Shown in pieces: positions 1 through 7,885 of a stretch of 64,000 nucleotides of DNA. Position 1 is the stretch's first letter; every line of letters starts with the position of its first letter. The stretch lies in NCBI RefSeq assembly GCF_000368565.1, contig NZ_KB849544.1, positions 219,064 through 283,063 on the forward strand, in the 5' to 3' direction. The notes beneath the pieces were generated by a model. That model was not told the DNA's origin, ran no database searches, and worked only from the letters and a program-made list of their open reading frames with translations. This DNA is from Acinetobacter gerneri DSM 14967 = CIP 107464 = MTCC 9824. Its GTDB lineage: Bacteria; Pseudomonadota; Gammaproteobacteria; Pseudomonadales; Moraxellaceae. Made by a program: the position numbers and the translations under genes.

Positions 1-2
1 AA

Positions 3-344
3 GCTGGTGCAGATGCGATCGTGGTTTCAAATCATGGTGGTCGTCAGTTAGATAGTGCCCCTTCAACGATTTCGGTACTTGAGGAAATCGTTTTAGCTGT
101 TGGGGATCAAACAGAAGTATATATTGATAGCGGTATACGCACTGGACAAGATGTATTAAAAGCCATTGCTCTAGGTGCTAAAGGCACACTTATTGGGCGT
201 GCCTTTATTTACGGCCTAGGTGCTTATGGCGAACAAGGTGTAACTAAAGTATTGGAAATACTCAAGAAAGAATTGGATTTGAGTATGGCATTTTGCGGTA
301 AAGTTAATATTCAACAGATCGATAAAAGTATATTAAGAGAATAA
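3..344 (+). CDS. FMN-dependent alpha-hydroxy acid dehydrogenase, C-terminal part
   Basis: Only the last 113 codons are in the window; the frame is open to the left edge. The family (lactate, mandelate and glycolate dehydrogenases) oxidises L-2-hydroxy acids to 2-oxo acids using FMN. The visible part begins with the family signature SNHGGRQLD, which carries the catalytic His and a substrate-binding Arg. DSGIRTGQDVLKA and LIGRAF, the FMN-phosphate-binding segments, follow, and then the usual helical tail. The tail fits either an L-lactate dehydrogenase (LldD) or a mandelate dehydrogenase, so substrate is not decided. The membrane-insertion loop that would help lies upstream of the window. A clear terminator follows. 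Confidence 0.9.
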   Translation, partial: AGADAIVVSNHGGRQLDSAPSTISVLEEIVLAVGDQTEVYIDSGIRTGQDVLKAIALGAKGTLIGRAFIYGLGAYGEQGVTKVLEILKKELDLSMAFCGKVNIQQIDKSILRE

Positions 345-396
345 TCTCGTTATTCTTCAATATAATTTATTTAATTATTCATCTTAGAATGTCTGG

Positions 397-430
397 AAAT
401 GTCGGCTTCACTCTAAAGCCGACATTTTTA
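397..430 (+). terminator. Intrinsic terminator after the hydroxy acid dehydrogenase
   Basis: A perfect 12-bp stem (397-408 with 416-427, core ATGTCGGCTT/AAGCCGACAT) has a 7-nt loop and is followed by T-rich sequence. It ends the transcript of the partial gene to the left. Confidence 0.85.
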
Positions 431-572
431 TATTACATTCACATTTTATACGTCATAAAAGTTTTGATAATTGTGTGATTAGTCTAATAAATGTAGGGAA
501 ATCGTTATTCAACCTGAATTTGTCATTTATTATCAATAAAATACCCTATTGCTAAATTTGAGGTTTTTAATT

Positions 573-1811
573 TTGGACAATATGGGACTTATCCAAAGTG
601 TACGTGATTGGTCAGATCAATATCCATGGCTTGAAATGCTCACGTCATTAGCTATTTTATTGGCGGTGGCTTTTATCGCCAATTTTATTGCAAAACAAGT
701 CGTTGTGCGCGGTATAAGAAAACTCATTACGCGCATGAAATTTAAACATAGCGATGTTATTTCTCAGCATAGTGTCATTCGCAGAATTGCCAATATTATT
801 CCTGCGATCGTGATTATGAACGGGATTATTACCGTTCCACATCTTTCAGAAAAATTGATTGTGTTTGTACAAATGCTCTCTCAGGCATTTATTTTCTTAA
901 CGATTGCACTGGCGATAAGTGAATTTTTAAGTGTTTTTAACATTATTTATCAACAAAATCCAAAATCTCGCAATAAGCCAATCAAAGGATATCTGCAGTT
1001 AGTCAAACTGATCATTTTTATTGTTTGTGCCTTGATGATCTTGGGTACATTCTTGAAAAAGGATGTCTTTACTTTGTTGGCTGGCTTTGGTGCAATGGCT
1101 GCCGTACTGATGTTGGTCTTTCAAAATACTATCTTATCCCTCGTCGCATCGGTACAGATTTCATCTTATGATACGATTCGAATCGGTGATTGGATTGAAA
1201 TTCCTTCTCTACATGCAGACGGTACTGTCATTGATATGTCATTACACTCTGTCACGATTGAAAACTTTGATAAAACCTTTACCACGATTCCAACCAATAA
1301 ATTGGTGACAGATACTTTTAAAAACTATCGTGGAATGCAGCAAATTGGTGCTAGACGTATCAAACGATCGATCTTTATTGATCAACAAAGCGTGCATTTC
1401 ATGGATCATGATGAATATCAAAAGCTTAAACGATTTTTATTACTAGATCATTATCTTGATGAAAAACAAAGTGAAATTTCTGCTTTTAACCAACAGCTAG
1501 AAGATGAGTCTGTCTATAATCAAAGACGCTTAACCAATTTGGGTACATTTAGGGCTTATATTGAGTTGTATCTTAGAAAACATCCAAATATCGCACAAAA
1601 TCAAACGATTATTGTCCGTCAGATGCAACCAACCAGTGAAGGTCTGCCTTTAGAAGTCTATGCCTTTACCAATACGACGGTTTGGAAAGATTATGAAGCG
1701 ATTCAATCGGATATCTTTGATCATTTATTTGCGATTATCCCTGAGTTTGGTTTGAAAATTTACCAAGCACCTTCAGGTTCGGATATGCAACAATTGATTC
1801 ATAAATCTTAA
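573..1811 (+). CDS. MscS-family mechanosensitive ion channel
   Basis: Small-conductance mechanosensitive channel of the inner membrane, which opens under membrane tension to release solutes. The protein has hydrophobic helices in roughly the first 200 residues. A Gly/Ala-rich pore-lining helix (LAGFGAMAAVLMLVFQNT) is followed by the MscS beta domain (ISSYDTIRIGDWIEIPS, GTVIDMSLHSVTIENFD) and a soluble alpha/beta C-terminus. It is longer than E. coli MscS and closer to the YbdG/YnaI-like class. The start is uncertain: a TTG at 573 has GAGG about 10 nt upstream, while the first ATG is at 582 and an upstream in-frame TTG is at 549. I chose 573. It stands alone between two intergenic gaps. Confidence 0.88.
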   Translation: MDNMGLIQSVRDWSDQYPWLEMLTSLAILLAVAFIANFIAKQVVVRGIRKLITRMKFKHSDVISQHSVIRRIANIIPAIVIMNGIITVPHLSEKLIVFVQMLSQAFIFLTIALAISEFLSVFNIIYQQNPKSRNKPIKGYLQLVKLIIFIVCALMILGTFLKKDVFTLLAGFGAMAAVLMLVFQNTILSLVASVQISSYDTIRIGDWIEIPSLHADGTVIDMSLHSVTIENFDKTFTTIPTNKLVTDTFKNYRGMQQIGARRIKRSIFIDQQSVHFMDHDEYQKLKRFLLLDHYLDEKQSEISAFNQQLEDESVYNQRRLTNLGTFRAYIELYLRKHPNIAQNQTIIVRQMQPTSEGLPLEVYAFTNTTVWKDYEAIQSDIFDHLFAIIPEFGLKIYQAPSGSDMQQLIHKS

Positions 1812-2170
1812 ATGATAAGACGATGTTTTTGATCAGATTATCACTAGACTAAATGTTTAGTGGTAATCACACTATTATCTAGTTTGTTCCCTCTCTAGCA
1901 CTAAATTGCTTGCTCACTATACCTATAAAACATTCCATCATTCCCTATTATTTATCGTCTTCTATCCCTTAAATAATCGTATTTATTCTCTTAAGACATC
2001 AAGAAGATATAAGGTTTACTCTTCGATATTTTTCTTCTGTTTTATTGAACAAGTTCACTTTTTTGATGCAATTTTCTGCTATTCTAGACGGTGGAAAAAT
2101 GTTTTGGTTTATGATTTAAAAATCAGACTAAGTCTCTGATATCGATTAGATTTAATAAAGGTGATATGTA
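1812..2170. other. Gene-free interval with one weak hairpin
   Basis: No convincing gene. An 11-bp inverted repeat (1836-1846 with 1858-1868, one wobble pair) lies just after the MscS stop but has no U-tract. It may be a weak terminator or a processing signal. An open frame at 1906-2139 has no Shine-Dalgarno sequence and an implausible composition. The distal end should hold the promoter of the ABC exporter, but no clear hexamer pair stands out. Confidence 0.5.
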
Positions 2171-4024
2171 ATGTTACAATGGTTCGAAAAATTAGTTGAT
2201 CCCTATCCCACGAAAGGTTTAAACGAACCATTACCCAGCACTTTTTTTGCATTTGTATGGCAAGCTGCATCTGGTGTTAAACGTTACTTACTGCTTTTAG
2301 TTTTATTTACAGCCGCAACGGCTAGTTTTGAAGCTATTTTTTATTCTCAGATTGGTCATTTGGTTGACTGGTTAAGCGGTTCAACACCTGAAAATTTTTT
2401 AGAAAATCACAAAACAAATCTCATTATTTTGACAGGTTTTTTACTGGCAAATATATTTTTTTCAAGCATCCAATCGATCGTTCGCCATCAGATTTTATAT
2501 AGTAGTTTTCCAATGCGTCTGCGTTGGCGTTTTCACAACCTATTGTTACTACATGGTTTAGATTTTTTCCATAGTGATTTTGCAGGTCGCTTATCCTCAA
2601 AAGTAATGCAAACCTCATTAGCAGTCCGTGAGTTCTGGGTCATTTTGGGCGACATGGTAACTTATGTTGTTATTTATTTCGTAACCATCAGCATCGTTTT
2701 AGGTACAGTTTCCCCTATTTTACTGATTCCATTACTGATTTGGTTGGCACTCTTTGTTTGTAGTGCGTGCTATTTTATTCCAAAGTTAGGTCGTATTTCC
2801 AAAGCTCAAGCGGATGCACGAGCAGTTATGACTGGACGTGTAACTGATGCTTATACCAATATACAGACTGTAAAATTATTTGCACATGCAGGACGCGAAA
2901 GCCAGTACGCCAAAGAGTCTATGCAAGATTTTATGGTGACTGTGTTCAAACAAATGCGATTGGGTGTTTTATACCAAATTTGTACCAACTTACTTACAGC
3001 AGTATTGTTTTTAGGTGTGCTCGGTACGGCTGTGTACCTTTGGATGCAAGGCTTGGCAGCGATTGGTGTAATCGCTGCAACTACAGCGATGATTTTAAAA
3101 CTAAATAGTATGGCTGAATTTATGATGTGGCAAACCTCAGCACTATTTGAAAATGTCGGTACAATTCAAGATGGCATGGTGACCATGGCTAAACCGATCG
3201 CTATCCAAGATAAAGAAGATGCTAAGCCCTTGCAAGTTGCACATGGTGAAATCAAATTTGAAAATGTCACTTTTGCTTATAATCAAAAAAATGTGATTGA
3301 TCACTTTAATTTGACCATAAAACCCGGTGAAAAAATTGGTATTGTTGGGCGTTCTGGCGCTGGAAAATCGACATTAATTCAATTATTACTGCATTTTTAT
3401 AATATCAACCAAGGTCGTATTTTGATTGATGGACAAAACATTCAGGATGTAAGCCAAGATAGTCTTCGTAAAAATATTGCCCTTGTAACTCAAGATACCT
3501 CATTGTTACATCGTACTGTCGCTGAAAATATTAAATACGGCCGTCCTGATGCAAGTGATGAAGAAATGATGCTTGCAGTTAAAAAAGCCAAAGCTGATGA
3601 GTTTATTCCGCAGTTAAGTGATTTACGTGGACGTCAAGGATTTGATGCCTATATGGGTGAGCGCGGTGTCAAACTTTCGGGCGGACAACGCCAACGTATT
3701 GCGATTGCTCGTGTATTTTTAAAAGATGCACCGATTCTCATTTTAGATGAAGCAACCAGTGCGCTTGATTCAGAAGTTGAAGCTGCAATTCAGAGTAGCT
3801 TAGATGAGCTTATGACAGACAAAACAGTGATTGCAATTGCACACCGTTTATCTACAATTGCTCAAATGGATAGATTAATTGTATTAGATCAAGGACATAT
3901 TGCAGAACAAGGGACACATGAGGAATTAATCGCTCAAAATGGTATCTATGCACATCTTTGGCAGCGCCAAACTGGTGGCTTTTTAGTAGAACAACACCCT
4001 GCAAAAAATAAGGAACAAGCTTAA
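2171..4024 (+). CDS. ABC exporter, fused permease-ATPase (MsbA-like half transporter)
   Basis: A half-size ABC exporter expected to work as a homodimer in the inner membrane. The N-terminal ~340 residues are a six-helix type IV exporter domain. The ATPase domain has Walker A GRSGAGKST near residue 393, signature LSGGQ near 502, Walker B ILILDE near 522 and the H-loop IAIAHRLST. At 617 residues it is a full-length member of the MsbA/LmrA-like group. Substrate cannot be read from sequence. AAGGTG sits 7 nt before the ATG. The MaoC-like gene follows with its ATG directly after the TAA, so the two are co-transcribed. Confidence 0.93.
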   Translation: MLQWFEKLVDPYPTKGLNEPLPSTFFAFVWQAASGVKRYLLLLVLFTAATASFEAIFYSQIGHLVDWLSGSTPENFLENHKTNLIILTGFLLANIFFSSIQSIVRHQILYSSFPMRLRWRFHNLLLLHGLDFFHSDFAGRLSSKVMQTSLAVREFWVILGDMVTYVVIYFVTISIVLGTVSPILLIPLLIWLALFVCSACYFIPKLGRISKAQADARAVMTGRVTDAYTNIQTVKLFAHAGRESQYAKESMQDFMVTVFKQMRLGVLYQICTNLLTAVLFLGVLGTAVYLWMQGLAAIGVIAATTAMILKLNSMAEFMMWQTSALFENVGTIQDGMVTMAKPIAIQDKEDAKPLQVAHGEIKFENVTFAYNQKNVIDHFNLTIKPGEKIGIVGRSGAGKSTLIQLLLHFYNINQGRILIDGQNIQDVSQDSLRKNIALVTQDTSLLHRTVAENIKYGRPDASDEEMMLAVKKAKADEFIPQLSDLRGRQGFDAYMGERGVKLSGGQRQRIAIARVFLKDAPILILDEATSALDSEVEAAIQSSLDELMTDKTVIAIAHRLSTIAQMDRLIVLDQGHIAEQGTHEELIAQNGIYAHLWQRQTGGFLVEQHPAKNKEQA

Positions 4025-4480
4025 ATGTTTTATTTGGAAGATATTAAAATTGGTGATCATTTTCAAAGCCGCGAATATGAAATGACCCTAGAGGAAATCT
4101 TACAGTTCGCAAAAATGTATGATCCTCAAGTTTTCCATACTGATCCTGAGAAAGCCAAAGATCACATTATTTTTCAAGGTATTGCAGCAAGTGGCTGGCA
4201 TACAGGTGCTGTAACAATGAGACTGTGGACAGAATGTTTTCCTGTTGCTCATGGTCTGATCGGTACAGAATCGAGCCTACGTTGGCCACGTCCTACTCGT
4301 CCGGGTGATAAAATTCGAGTGGATGTCGAAATTGTGTCGATTACCCCTTCTAAAACCAAATTTGATCGTGCAATCGTCACTTATGTGACTCAAGCCAAAA
4401 ACCAATTTGATGATGTATTGTTGATTTCTACGACAAAAATTGTGGTTTTTAAACGTGATTCTGATCAATCTATGGATTGA
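4025..4480 (+). CDS. MaoC-like hotdog-fold (R)-specific enoyl-CoA hydratase-type protein
   Basis: A 151-residue single-domain MaoC/hotdog protein. Such proteins hydrate enoyl-CoA or bind acyl thioesters. The catalytic-type Asp/His segment is visible as AKMYDPQVFHTDP near residues 30-43, followed by GIAASGWHTGAVTMRL and a C-terminal RPGDKIRVDVEI strand region. It starts on the base after the ABC exporter stop and has AAGGAA upstream, so it shares that operon. A link between the exporter and acyl-thioester metabolism is inference only. Confidence 0.85.
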   Translation: MFYLEDIKIGDHFQSREYEMTLEEILQFAKMYDPQVFHTDPEKAKDHIIFQGIAASGWHTGAVTMRLWTECFPVAHGLIGTESSLRWPRPTRPGDKIRVDVEIVSITPSKTKFDRAIVTYVTQAKNQFDDVLLISTTKIVVFKRDSDQSMD

Positions 4481-4592
4481 TCTAATCTGTTAAATGCGGT
4501 TGTTTTGTCTTACAATTTTTATGGTTTTAAAATAAAATTGTGACAAGATGTCGAAGCTAACTAGAAAATAAATTGAGAGCAATGGATCGCAA

Positions 4593-5621
4593 ATGAAAGT
4601 AGTGTCAGCTCGTCAAGATCAGGGTATTCCTGGTGTCTATGGACTTTTATTATTGGATATTGTATCTCGTTGGGGATACAGCGCTGAAACTTTATTTTCA
4701 CCTTTTAATTTTACCAATGAACAACTTGCTGAACCTGAATGTCGTATTCCCACACCTATCGCAAATGAATTGGTCAAACATGCTTTAAAAATTACGGGTG
4801 AAAGTACTTTGGGCTACCAACTTGGTGCGCAGATGCGAATTTCTATCCATGGTTTTATTGGTTATGCAATCATGACCGCCCATGATATTACAGAAGCTCT
4901 GGTTTTAGCGAATCGTTTTATCCAACTTCGTATGCCATTTTTACAGCTATATTTTTCGACTTTTGGTGAAAAAGCCACCTTGCAATTGCAATGTGATATT
5001 GATATTGAACCTCTCCGCACTGAAATTGTGACAGGTCTTACTTTCGGTATTATGACCATGGCGAAGGCTTTGACTGGAATCGACAACCTCGAAAGCGATA
5101 TTGATTTTGATTTTCCTAAACCAGATGGATTTGATAAATACATTGCCCTATGCCCGCAGCACAATTTCCGTTTTGATCAACCGCATTTATTGGCAAGTTT
5201 TGATAAAAAATATCTTGGTATGAAAATTATCAATGCAGATCCAATTTCTAGTCAAATTGCAATCAATCAATGTGAAGCAGAACTTTCAGCACTCGGTGAA
5301 CGTCGTCGTTTAGCCATGCGTGTCCGTGATATCCTGACACATTCGGAACAGCATTATCTAAGCATAGAAAATGTGGCTGACCGTTTACACATGTCTGATC
5401 GGACTTTAAAACGCCAATTGGCTGCTGAAGGAACATCATTTTCTACGCTTGTCGATGAGGTTCGATATCGTCACGCAACTTCATTGCTTTCACGTACCGA
5501 TTATTCTCTAGAACAAATCGCAGATGAGCTTGGTTATAGTGATGTGGCAAATTTTAGCCGAGCATTTAAACGATGGAGTGGTCGAAGCCCAAGTAGTTGG
5601 CGTAAAGACCCTTATTTATAA
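4593..5621 (+). CDS. AraC-family transcriptional regulator (OruR/ArgR-like, Arabinose_bd type)
   Basis: A 342-residue regulator. Residues ~25-210 resemble the arabinose-binding-like ligand domain found in lipase and ornithine regulators. The C-terminus has the double helix-turn-helix: YLSIENVADRLHMSDRTLKRQLAAEG followed by LEQIADELGYSDVANFSRAFKRWSGRSP, the AraC signature. A four-codon ORF (4582-4596, Met-Asp-Arg-Lys) overlaps the start codon as ATGA, which may couple translation. An imperfect inverted repeat lies at about 4503-4550 in the upstream gap. Targets are unknown; the adjacent exporter/MaoC pair is a candidate. Confidence 0.9.
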   Translation: MKVVSARQDQGIPGVYGLLLLDIVSRWGYSAETLFSPFNFTNEQLAEPECRIPTPIANELVKHALKITGESTLGYQLGAQMRISIHGFIGYAIMTAHDITEALVLANRFIQLRMPFLQLYFSTFGEKATLQLQCDIDIEPLRTEIVTGLTFGIMTMAKALTGIDNLESDIDFDFPKPDGFDKYIALCPQHNFRFDQPHLLASFDKKYLGMKIINADPISSQIAINQCEAELSALGERRRLAMRVRDILTHSEQHYLSIENVADRLHMSDRTLKRQLAAEGTSFSTLVDEVRYRHATSLLSRTDYSLEQIADELGYSDVANFSRAFKRWSGRSPSSWRKDPYL

Positions 5622-5628
5622 AAACTTT

Positions 5629-5637
5629 TGTTATAAT
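5629..5637 (+). promoter_or_regulatory. Extended -10 promoter for gcvH
   Basis: TGTTATAAT matches the extended -10 consensus (TGn plus TATAAT at 5632-5637) about 45 bases before the gcvH start. No good -35 hexamer is visible, as expected for an extended -10 promoter. Confidence 0.6.
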
Positions 5638-5681
5638 CTACACAATTTACGCGACCCGATATTAGGATTTAAGGAGTCATC

Positions 5682-6056
5682 ATGAATCATCCTTCGGATT
5701 TGAAATATGCAAAAACACACGAATGGGTAAAAATCGAAGGTGATCTTGTGGTTACCGGAATTTCCGACCATGCACAGGATGCTTTGGGTGATTTAGTCTA
5801 TGTTGAAGCACCTGATGTTGGTTCAACTGTTACTGCAGAACAGCCTGTAGGTGTGGTTGAATCGGTTAAAACTGCTTCTGATATCCATGCACCAGTTTCA
5901 GGTCAAGTGGTTGAAATCAATCCTGCACTTGAAGATGATCCTGATTTTGTAAATGAAGATCCGTATGGCAAAGGTTGGATTTATAAAATCAAACCTGACA
6001 ATATGGCTGACGTTGAAAAGTTACTCAGCAATACCGAATACGAATCTGGTCTTTAA
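5682..6056 (+). CDS. gcvH: Glycine cleavage system H protein
   Basis: A 124-residue lipoyl carrier that shuttles the aminomethyl group between the P, T and L proteins of the glycine cleavage complex. The lipoyl-lysine is K63 in [14 protein letters not shown], and the N-terminal KYAKTHEWV is typical. Length matches the family. AAGGAG lies 7-8 nt before the ATG. It is monocistronic here: gcvP and gcvT are not in the window. A bidirectional terminator separates it from the convergent DAHP synthase gene. Confidence 0.97.
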   Translation: MNHPSDLKYAKTHEWVKIEGDLVVTGISDHAQDALGDLVYVEAPDVGSTVTAEQPVGVVESVKTASDIHAPVSGQVVEINPALEDDPDFVNEDPYGKGWIYKIKPDNMADVEKLLSNTEYESGL

Positions 6057-6097
6057 TATTTAAAATATCAATTTTAAATAGACAAAATATACAGATA

Positions 6098-6125
6098 AAA
6101 AAATCAGCCAATCGGCTGATTTTTT
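6098..6125. terminator. Bidirectional terminator between gcvH and DAHP synthase
   Basis: A 12-bp stem AAAAAATCAGCC/GGCTGATTTTTT with an AATC loop. The A- and T-tracts on either side allow it to act on both strands. Confidence 0.9.
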
Positions 6126-6166
6126 TATCTAAATTGAAGCTTATAAAATATTAAAAGCCCCTATCC

Positions 6167-7222
6167 TTATGCTGTGCGACGAAAACTTTGTTCTTGTAAC
6201 ATCTCGCATATTTCCAATAAAACAGCGTGGGTTTTATCCCAACCTAGACAACCATCTGTAACTGATTGACCATATTTCATTTCACATGAAATCTTTTGAT
6301 TTCCATCAAATAAATGACTTTCTAACATTACGCCTTTTACATGAGTTTGCGGTTTTTCAGCGATAATTTGACGTAAAATATCAGGTTGAGAAAGTGGATT
6401 TTTCGAGCTATTTCCATGACTACAATCAATTACTAAAGCTGGAAGTTGACCATTATTTTTTGTGCGAATTTTTTCAATAGACTGTGCATCATAATTAGGA
6501 CCAGTATTCGCACCACGTAAAATTAAATGTGCAAATGGATTGCCTTGACTCTGCAACACGCTTGGTAAGCCTTTTTGATTCATACCCAAAAATTGATGTT
6601 GATTTGATGCCGATTGAATAGCATCTAAAGCGATTTGGATCGAACCATCCGTACCATTTTTGAAGCCAATGCTGTACGGCATTAAACTTGAAATTTCACG
6701 ATGAATTTGCGATTCACTGGTACGTGCACCAATTGCACCCCAAGCCAATAAATCATCAAAATATGCGGTTGCCATTGGACTTAAAATCTCACTGGCAATC
6801 GGCAAGCCCATTTCGATTATTTGCAAATATAATTCACGTGATTTTTCTAAACCTAATTGTAGGTCTGATGAACCATCCAAATTTGGATCATACATATAAC
6901 CTTTCCAACCCACTGTGGTACGTGGTTTTTCGATATATGTACGCATAACCAAGAAAATGTGATCTGAAACATGTTTTTGTAGTTCTAATAACTTTTCTGC
7001 ATATTCCAAGGCTGATTTTGGATCATGAATTGAACATGGTCCTGTAATGACCAGCAAACGCGTATCTTCACCCGAGAGTATTTTTTCAATTGTTGTTCTA
7101 TGTGCCTGAACTTGTTCAGCAAGTTCTTGTTTCAACGGTAAATATTTTTTAAGTTGCTGCGGTAAATGTACCGTATTTTCTTCTGTCTGTGTTTGTTCTA
7201 AAGCATTATTCAAAGCATTCAT
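6167..7222 (-). CDS. aroG: 3-deoxy-7-phosphoheptulonate (DAHP) synthase, type I
   Basis: Catalyses condensation of phosphoenolpyruvate and erythrose 4-phosphate, the first step of the shikimate pathway. At 351 residues it is a full-length AroF/G/H-type enzyme. Visible family motifs include VITGPCSIHDPKSALEYA, the metal/PEP-site segment RTYIEKPRTTVGWKGYMYDP, GAIGARTSESQIHRE and VIDCSHGNSSK. Which amino acid inhibits it cannot be read safely, so the isozyme letter is provisional. AAAGG (7231-7235) serves as the ribosome binding site, 8 nt from the ATG. Upstream lies an unusual leader with two aromatic-rich ORFs and an intrinsic terminator, pointing to control by aromatic amino acid supply. Confidence 0.95.
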   Translation of the reverse strand: MNALNNALEQTQTEENTVHLPQQLKKYLPLKQELAEQVQAHRTTIEKILSGEDTRLLVITGPCSIHDPKSALEYAEKLLELQKHVSDHIFLVMRTYIEKPRTTVGWKGYMYDPNLDGSSDLQLGLEKSRELYLQIIEMGLPIASEILSPMATAYFDDLLAWGAIGARTSESQIHREISSLMPYSIGFKNGTDGSIQIALDAIQSASNQHQFLGMNQKGLPSVLQSQGNPFAHLILRGANTGPNYDAQSIEKIRTKNNGQLPALVIDCSHGNSSKNPLSQPDILRQIIAEKPQTHVKGVMLESHLFDGNQKISCEMKYGQSVTDGCLGWDKTHAVLLEICEMLQEQSFRRTA

Positions 7223-7254
7223 TGGTTCATCCTTTGGACATTTCGTCCGATCTT

Positions 7255-7359
7255 TTATTTGAGCTTATGGGGTCTATTCGATTGCAAGGCTTGAGTCATG
7301 AACTGACTAAAGTAAAACCAATAACCGTTACCAAAGTATGAATAAGCTGTAAATTTCAT
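7255..7359 (-). CDS. Aromatic-rich small ORF between the attenuator and DAHP synthase (candidate second leader peptide)
   Basis: A 34-codon frame beginning MKFTAYSYFGNGYWFYFSQF: ten of its first twenty residues are Phe, Tyr or Trp. It has a strong Shine-Dalgarno (GGAG, 7 nt before ATG) and ends 32 nt before the DAHP synthase start. It lies downstream of the leader terminator, so it is transcribed only on read-through. The segment spanning its Tyr-Trp-Phe codons (7315-7324) can form ten pairs, two of them G-U, with 7219-7228 over the synthase start codon. I infer a translational leader whose ribosome occupancy controls synthase translation. Alternatively it encodes a functional microprotein. 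Confidence 0.7.
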   Translation of the reverse strand: MKFTAYSYFGNGYWFYFSQFMTQALQSNRPHKLK

Positions 7360-7400
7360 TTAATATCTCCAAAATTTTCAATATGTTTTGCTATGCGCAT

Positions 7401-7431
7401 AAAAAAACCTGACCGGTTTGCCGATCAGGTT
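7401..7431 (-). terminator. Leader (attenuator) terminator upstream of DAHP synthase
   Basis: On the minus strand, AACCTGA pairs with TCAGGTT. Then comes one C/A mismatch, and CGG/CCG closes a 4-nt loop; the stem is followed by seven U. It lies between the MMVKAYYFWQFFR ORF and the DAHP synthase gene. GGTTGCC (7447-7453) can pair with its 5' arm and loop (7415-7422, one bulged A) as an antiterminator. Confidence 0.85.
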
Positions 7432-7485
7432 ATATTCACTATGATGGGCAACCTACTTTTTCCGTGCCCAAACGTATTCAGGCAA

Positions 7486-7527
7486 TTATCTAAAGAACTG
7501 CCAAAAATAATACGCTTTTACCATCAT
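7486..7527 (-). CDS. Attenuation leader peptide MMVKAYYFWQFFR
   Basis: A 13-codon ORF in the leader RNA with seven aromatic codons out of its last nine (Tyr-Tyr-Phe-Trp-Gln-Phe-Phe-Arg-stop). It is followed by alternative pairings and an intrinsic terminator. This is the classical layout of amino acid biosynthetic attenuators, such as the pheA and trp leaders. The start region (7521-7529) is perfectly complementary over 9 nt to 7439-7447, so the start codons may be hidden when the leader is not being translated. The ribosome binding site is weak. Translation is inferred, not shown. Confidence 0.8.
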   Translation of the reverse strand: MMVKAYYFWQFFR

Positions 7528-7573
7528 AGCTTGAGTCAACATAGGTATTCAAAATAAATAAATCTTGAAAAAT

Positions 7574-7602
7574 ACAATACGCCCTGTTTCTATACTTGAC
7601 AA
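7574..7602 (-). promoter_or_regulatory. Promoter of the DAHP synthase leader
   Basis: Minus-strand TTGTCA (7597-7602) and TATTGT (7574-7579) are separated by exactly 17 bp. Transcription would begin near 7567, about 40 nt before the leader peptide. Confidence 0.6.
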
Positions 7603-7885
7603 GTATTTTTTATAAATTTTCAACATTTTTTACAGTAATTTTTCCGATGTTGACTAAAAAACATTCTCTCGATACACTGCAACTCATCTTTTTTTTAATA
7701 TTGTTAGAGTCTCCGCCAATGAAGTAAGTCTTTTTTCCATCAAATTCTCTTTTATCTTTTTTTGATGCGCAAAATAGACAATTTCTAGTTGATTCTTCAC
7801 ATATTATTTTCAATATAATCTATTCAATCAACAGCTCGATATCTTTTCGCTTTATTTTGTGCATCCTTGTTTCGGAGTTTCTAAA
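7603..7885. other. AT-rich interval between divergent transcription units
   Basis: Contains an open frame on the minus strand at 7610-7813 (67 codons, four Cys) that lacks a ribosome binding site. I do not call it a gene. The promoter for the ABC-F gene should be here but is not obvious. Confidence 0.4.

Noticed and set aside
1906..2139. 77-codon open frame on the plus strand
   Set aside because: Weak start, no ribosome binding site, very hydrophobic/aromatic random-like composition in an AT-rich gap.
7610..7813. 67-codon minus-strand frame with four Cys, upstream of the DAHP synthase leader
   Set aside because: No ribosome binding site and it abuts the leader promoter. The composition is not convincing, though a small gene cannot be excluded.
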